From NCBI GenBank assembly GCA_016295665.1, contig JAEDKS010000044.1, positions 1 through 15,848 on the forward strand: a DNA stretch of 15,848 bases, written 5' to 3'. Below are positions 13,402 through 15,848 of this stretch, one piece after another. The translations under genes were made by a program, and so were the position numbers. Source of the DNA: Clostridia bacterium. GTDB lineage: Bacteria > Bacillota > Clostridia > Christensenellales > Aristaeellaceae. The stretch's first letter is position 1; each line of letters begins with the position of its first letter. Under the pieces are notes generated by a model. That model was given only the letters and a program-made list of their open reading frames with translations. It was not told where the DNA came from and searched no databases.

Positions 13402-15378
13402 ATGTATCCTGCTCATATTTCCATTGATCCACTAAGCTCCCGGCACCGTATTCAAACCTGCACCGAGCATGCCCGTTCTGTCGCCGCACTGGCGAAGGAC
13501 TTCCTGTCCCCGCTGGAATTGGTCGCCACGGGGGAAATTGCGGGGCTGTTGCATGATCTTGGCAAATATACCGAGGAGTTTCGCACCTATCTTGATCGAG
13601 CCAGCCGCGGTGAGAAGGTAGTAAGGGGAAGTGTCATCCACACCTTTTCAGGCGTTCGCTACATGCTGGAGCAGTTCCATTCCCATGATGGTTCCCTTCC
13701 CCTGGGGGATCTGGCTTCGGAGCTTCTGGCCATCAGCATTGGCAGTCATCATGGCCTGTTGGACCTGTGGAACGAATATCATCAGGGCGGATTCGACCAT
13801 CGGCTGAATCACCAGCCTGACTATGACAAGCGCGCCATGGAAGCCTTTCATGCCGAGTGTGCTTCAGCCGACGAGGTCAGACAGCTATACACACAGGCTG
13901 AGCGGGAAATCTGCCGTTTCTACACGCAACGAATCGGCAGCTGGAAGCAATCTTACGAGGAAGTGCTCTTTGCCCTGAGTCTGCTGTCGCGGCTCATCAC
14001 CTCTGCCGTTGTGGATGCCGACCGTACGGACACCCGCTGCTTTATGGACAATCAGCCCATCCCCGCAAACACGCTTCCCTCCTGGGATCAATGTGCCGAG
14101 CAGCTCAACGCATACATCGGGCAGTTCCCTGACAGCACGCCCATCCAGCGGGCCCGCAGCGAATTTTCTGCGAGCTGCGCCCAGGCAGCTGATCTTCCAC
14201 CGGGATTGTACCGCCTCGATCTGCCGACTGGTGGCGGCAAAACGCTCACCGCCCTGCGCTTCGCCATTCTACACGCCCGAAGGCATCGTATGCGCCATGT
14301 GTTCTACGTTGCCCCTCTGCTATCCATTCTGGAACAGAATGCCGATGTCATTCGCGCCGCCGCAGGTGACAGCATCTCCGTGCTGGAGCATCACTCCAAC
14401 ATCGTCCGGGATGATATGTCCGACGAGGAACTGAAGCAGACGGAGCTTCTGCAGGAAACATGGGACGCCCCCATCATCATCACCACCTTCGTGCAGCTGC
14501 TGGAAACGATGTTCAGCGGCAAAATGGCCTCTGTCCGAAGGTTTCATTGTCTTTGCAACAGCGTCATCATCGTTGATGAGGTGCAGTCACTGCCGCCCAA
14601 AATGCTGTCCATGTTTAACTGTGCGGTCAATTTCCTGTCTCAGTGCTGCGGCACAACCATCGTGCTTTGCTCCGCGACGCAGCCTGCCTTTGACAATCGG
14701 TATGTCCAGCACAGAATGCTGCCCAGCAAACGGCTGATCAGCGAGGAGCTCTATGCCCGGTACGCACCGCTCTTCCGCAGAACCGTCATCGAAGATGCCG
14801 GCTTGTGTGACATGGACGAGCTCGCCACCAGCGCGGTGTCCATGCTTGATACAAGCGGCAATCTGCTCATTGTGTGCAACACAAAGCGGGAGGCGGCGGA
14901 GCTTTACCAGCGGCTTGCCGACATGACCCCTCTGCCGCTCTATCACCTGTCTGCCGGCATGTGCATGGCGCACCGCAAGGAGGTGCTTACAGAACTAACC
15001 GCTGCATTGAAAGCGGGAACGCCGCTCATCTGTGTGTCCACCCAGGTGATTGAAGCCGGCGTTGACATCAGCTTTGGCGCTGTCATCCGCCTGTCCGCAG
15101 GGCTGGACAGCATTGTGCAATCAGCCGGGCGCTGCAACCGCCACGGTGAACATGCCACCCCTCAGCCGGTTCAGATTTGTCATCTGAAGAACGAGAGGCT
15201 GGGCCCTCTGCGCGAAATCCGGGAGGCCCAGCATGCGCTGGATGAAATGCTGGCCGAGTATCACCGCCATCCTGCGCAGTATCATAACGATCTTTCTTCT
15301 GATCAGGCTGTCCGGGATTATTACAGCGCACTGTACAGGCATATGCCCATCGGCTATTCATTGCATTGCGGACAGTAA
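13402..15378 (+). CDS. cas3: CRISPR-associated nuclease/helicase Cas3 (type I, I-C-like), C-terminally truncated
   Basis: A 658-residue Cas3, the ssDNA nuclease-helicase recruited by Cascade to shred target DNA. The N-terminal HD nuclease has His23, LLHDLGK with His51-Asp52, His80 and SHHG (115-118). The superfamily 2 helicase has Walker A PTGGGKT (275-281), Walker B DEVQ (392-395), motif III SAT (424-426), VSTQVIEAGVDISF, and motif VI QSAGRCNR (573-580). The DEVQ box and overall look suggest subtype I-C. Such proteins usually run on for about another 100-150 residues, but here the frame stops soon after YYSALYRHMPIGY, so the accessory C-terminal domain is missing. Base composition and codon use are less GC-rich than in neighbouring genes, pointing to transfer. 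No cas5, cas7, cas8, cas4, cas1, cas2 or CRISPR array is seen before the window ends. The last codons overlap a minus-strand frame encoding a signal peptide. It is probably a stranded remnant. Confidence 0.92.
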   Translation: MYPAHISIDPLSSRHRIQTCTEHARSVAALAKDFLSPLELVATGEIAGLLHDLGKYTEEFRTYLDRASRGEKVVRGSVIHTFSGVRYMLEQFHSHDGSLPLGDLASELLAISIGSHHGLLDLWNEYHQGGFDHRLNHQPDYDKRAMEAFHAECASADEVRQLYTQAEREICRFYTQRIGSWKQSYEEVLFALSLLSRLITSAVVDADRTDTRCFMDNQPIPANTLPSWDQCAEQLNAYIGQFPDSTPIQRARSEFSASCAQAADLPPGLYRLDLPTGGGKTLTALRFAILHARRHRMRHVFYVAPLLSILEQNADVIRAAAGDSISVLEHHSNIVRDDMSDEELKQTELLQETWDAPIIITTFVQLLETMFSGKMASVRRFHCLCNSVIIVDEVQSLPPKMLSMFNCAVNFLSQCCGTTIVLCSATQPAFDNRYVQHRMLPSKRLISEELYARYAPLFRRTVIEDAGLCDMDELATSAVSMLDTSGNLLIVCNTKREAAELYQRLADMTPLPLYHLSAGMCMAHRKEVLTELTAALKAGTPLICVSTQVIEAGVDISFGAVIRLSAGLDSIVQSAGRCNRHGEHATPQPVQICHLKNERLGPLREIREAQHALDEMLAEYHRHPAQYHNDLSSDQAVRDYYSALYRHMPIGYSLHCGQ

Positions 15379-15479
15379 TGCGTGATGAAATTGCCCGCAC
15401 CCTTCTCCGCCAGCGCCGTCGCCGGGATCATCACCAGCGCCACCGCCATCAGCAGCAGTCCGACCCACCATTTCTTCAT
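15354..15479 (-). pseudogene. 5' remnant of a secreted-protein gene (signal peptide plus 17 residues)
   Basis: A 41-codon minus-strand frame. It encodes a textbook signal peptide: MKKWW, a hydrophobic core VGLLLMAVALVMI, then PATALA as a type I cleavage site. The mature part is only 17 residues, ending ITHYCPQCNE before TAG. ATG at 15479 has TAGGT at fair spacing; an in-frame ATG at 15485 is possible. The frame begins in native high-GC sequence and ends inside the last codons of cas3, so its true 3' part was probably lost at the same junction that cut cas3. The CPQC pair hints at a zinc ribbon or redox-type mature domain, but it lies close to the junction. Alternatively it is a genuine very small secreted peptide. 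It lies 31 bp after the next minus-strand gene, probably in the same operon. Confidence 0.55.
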
Positions 15480-15510
15480 ACCCATGACCTACTTACATAT
15501 CTATATCCAT

Positions 15511-15848
15511 TCAGAGCGAAAACTCCGTCGAAAGGGATTCAAACAGCGCGCCCACCACGCGCCGGGCCAGCGCCTGCATGTCCAGCGTGGCCACATGGGC
15601 GATGATCTGCGCCTGCTGATCCTCCGGCACGCGGTACGCGCCCAGGCTCATGGTGAGAAACCGCCGTATCTTCCGCTCCAGCGGGAACGCCGCCGTGCAG
15701 CGGCAGGCCATGTAGGCGCGCATCATGCCCGCCGTGCCCACCTCCATCTCCAGGAAATCCGCCACCGTGGCCTCCGGCAGGTACGCACCAAAGGCCGCCT
15801 GCAGCTCCCCGGCGGTGCGCCGGTGGATCAGCGCCAGCGTGTCGGGGC
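15511..15848 (-). CDS. C-terminal part of an unrecognised protein (possibly a TetR-type regulator)
   Basis: An open minus-strand frame enters from the right edge and ends at TGA (15511-15513), giving at least 112 C-terminal residues. The sequence is helical and soluble-looking, with no membrane segment. Recognisable stretches are HRRTAGELQAAFGAYLPEAT, MEVGTAGMMRAYMAC and FLTMSLGAYRVPEDQQAQI. An all-helical C-terminal domain ahead of a secreted-protein gene would fit a TetR/AcrR ligand-binding domain, but the DNA-binding part is outside the window, so this is a weak guess. High GC content matches the native genome. The internal GTG at 15765 is not needed as a start because the frame continues upstream. 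Confidence 0.65.
   Translation of the reverse strand, partial: PDTLALIHRRTAGELQAAFGAYLPEATVADFLEMEVGTAGMMRAYMACRCTAAFPLERKIRRFLTMSLGAYRVPEDQQAQIIAHVATLDMQALARRVVGALFESLSTEFSL

Noticed and set aside
13231..15848. CRISPR repeat-spacer array near cas3
   Set aside because: No regularly spaced direct repeats of 25-40 bp are visible on either side of cas3 within the window.

Overview
The window is a dense, high-GC bacterial segment made mostly of housekeeping genes. It contains an RNase Y gene, separate Na+-pump decarboxylase membrane subunits, consensus sigma-A promoters (TTGACA/TTGCAA with TATAAT) and strong AGGAGG-type ribosome sites. Together these suggest a high-GC member of the Firmicutes (class Clostridia, probably an anaerobic gut-type lineage). 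That placement is inferred from gene content and style, not from a marker-gene search.

Layout. At 1-2316, two minus-strand genes are each driven by their own promoter: the N-terminal half of an atypical alanyl-tRNA synthetase (cut by the window edge), and a PPK2-type polyphosphate kinase. At 2436-4057, a plus-strand unit has a promoter, a structured leader resembling a yybP-ykoY (Mn2+) riboswitch with an overlapping intrinsic terminator, an OadB-type sodium-pump beta subunit, and a tiny OadG-like gamma subunit. No alpha or biotin-carrier subunit is present. At 4093-11080, a tightly packed block runs secA, prfB, a DUF1461 membrane protein, tsaD, a HAD phosphatase and a GtrA-family membrane protein. 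Several stop/start codons overlap, so much of it is probably one operon serving protein export, translation termination and tRNA t6A modification.

At 11138-13226, the RNase Y gene (rny) has its own promoter and an unusually long, hairpin-rich leader of about 420 nt. A good intrinsic terminator lies 83 nt before the start codon, so the leader is either an attenuator or a separate small RNA. At 13231-15378, a visibly lower-GC segment holds a promoter, an inverted repeat and a type I (I-C-like) cas3 gene that keeps all its HD and helicase motifs but lacks the C-terminal region. No other cas gene or CRISPR array follows in the window. The cas3 frame ends by running into the 3' end of a minus-strand frame. 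That frame encodes a clean signal peptide but only 17 mature residues, and it sits in DNA of native composition. This looks like a recombination junction that cut both genes. The window closes inside another minus-strand gene of uncertain family.

The items most worth follow-up are the putative riboswitch over an orphan oadB-oadG pair, the structured rny leader, and the cas3/secreted-protein junction.
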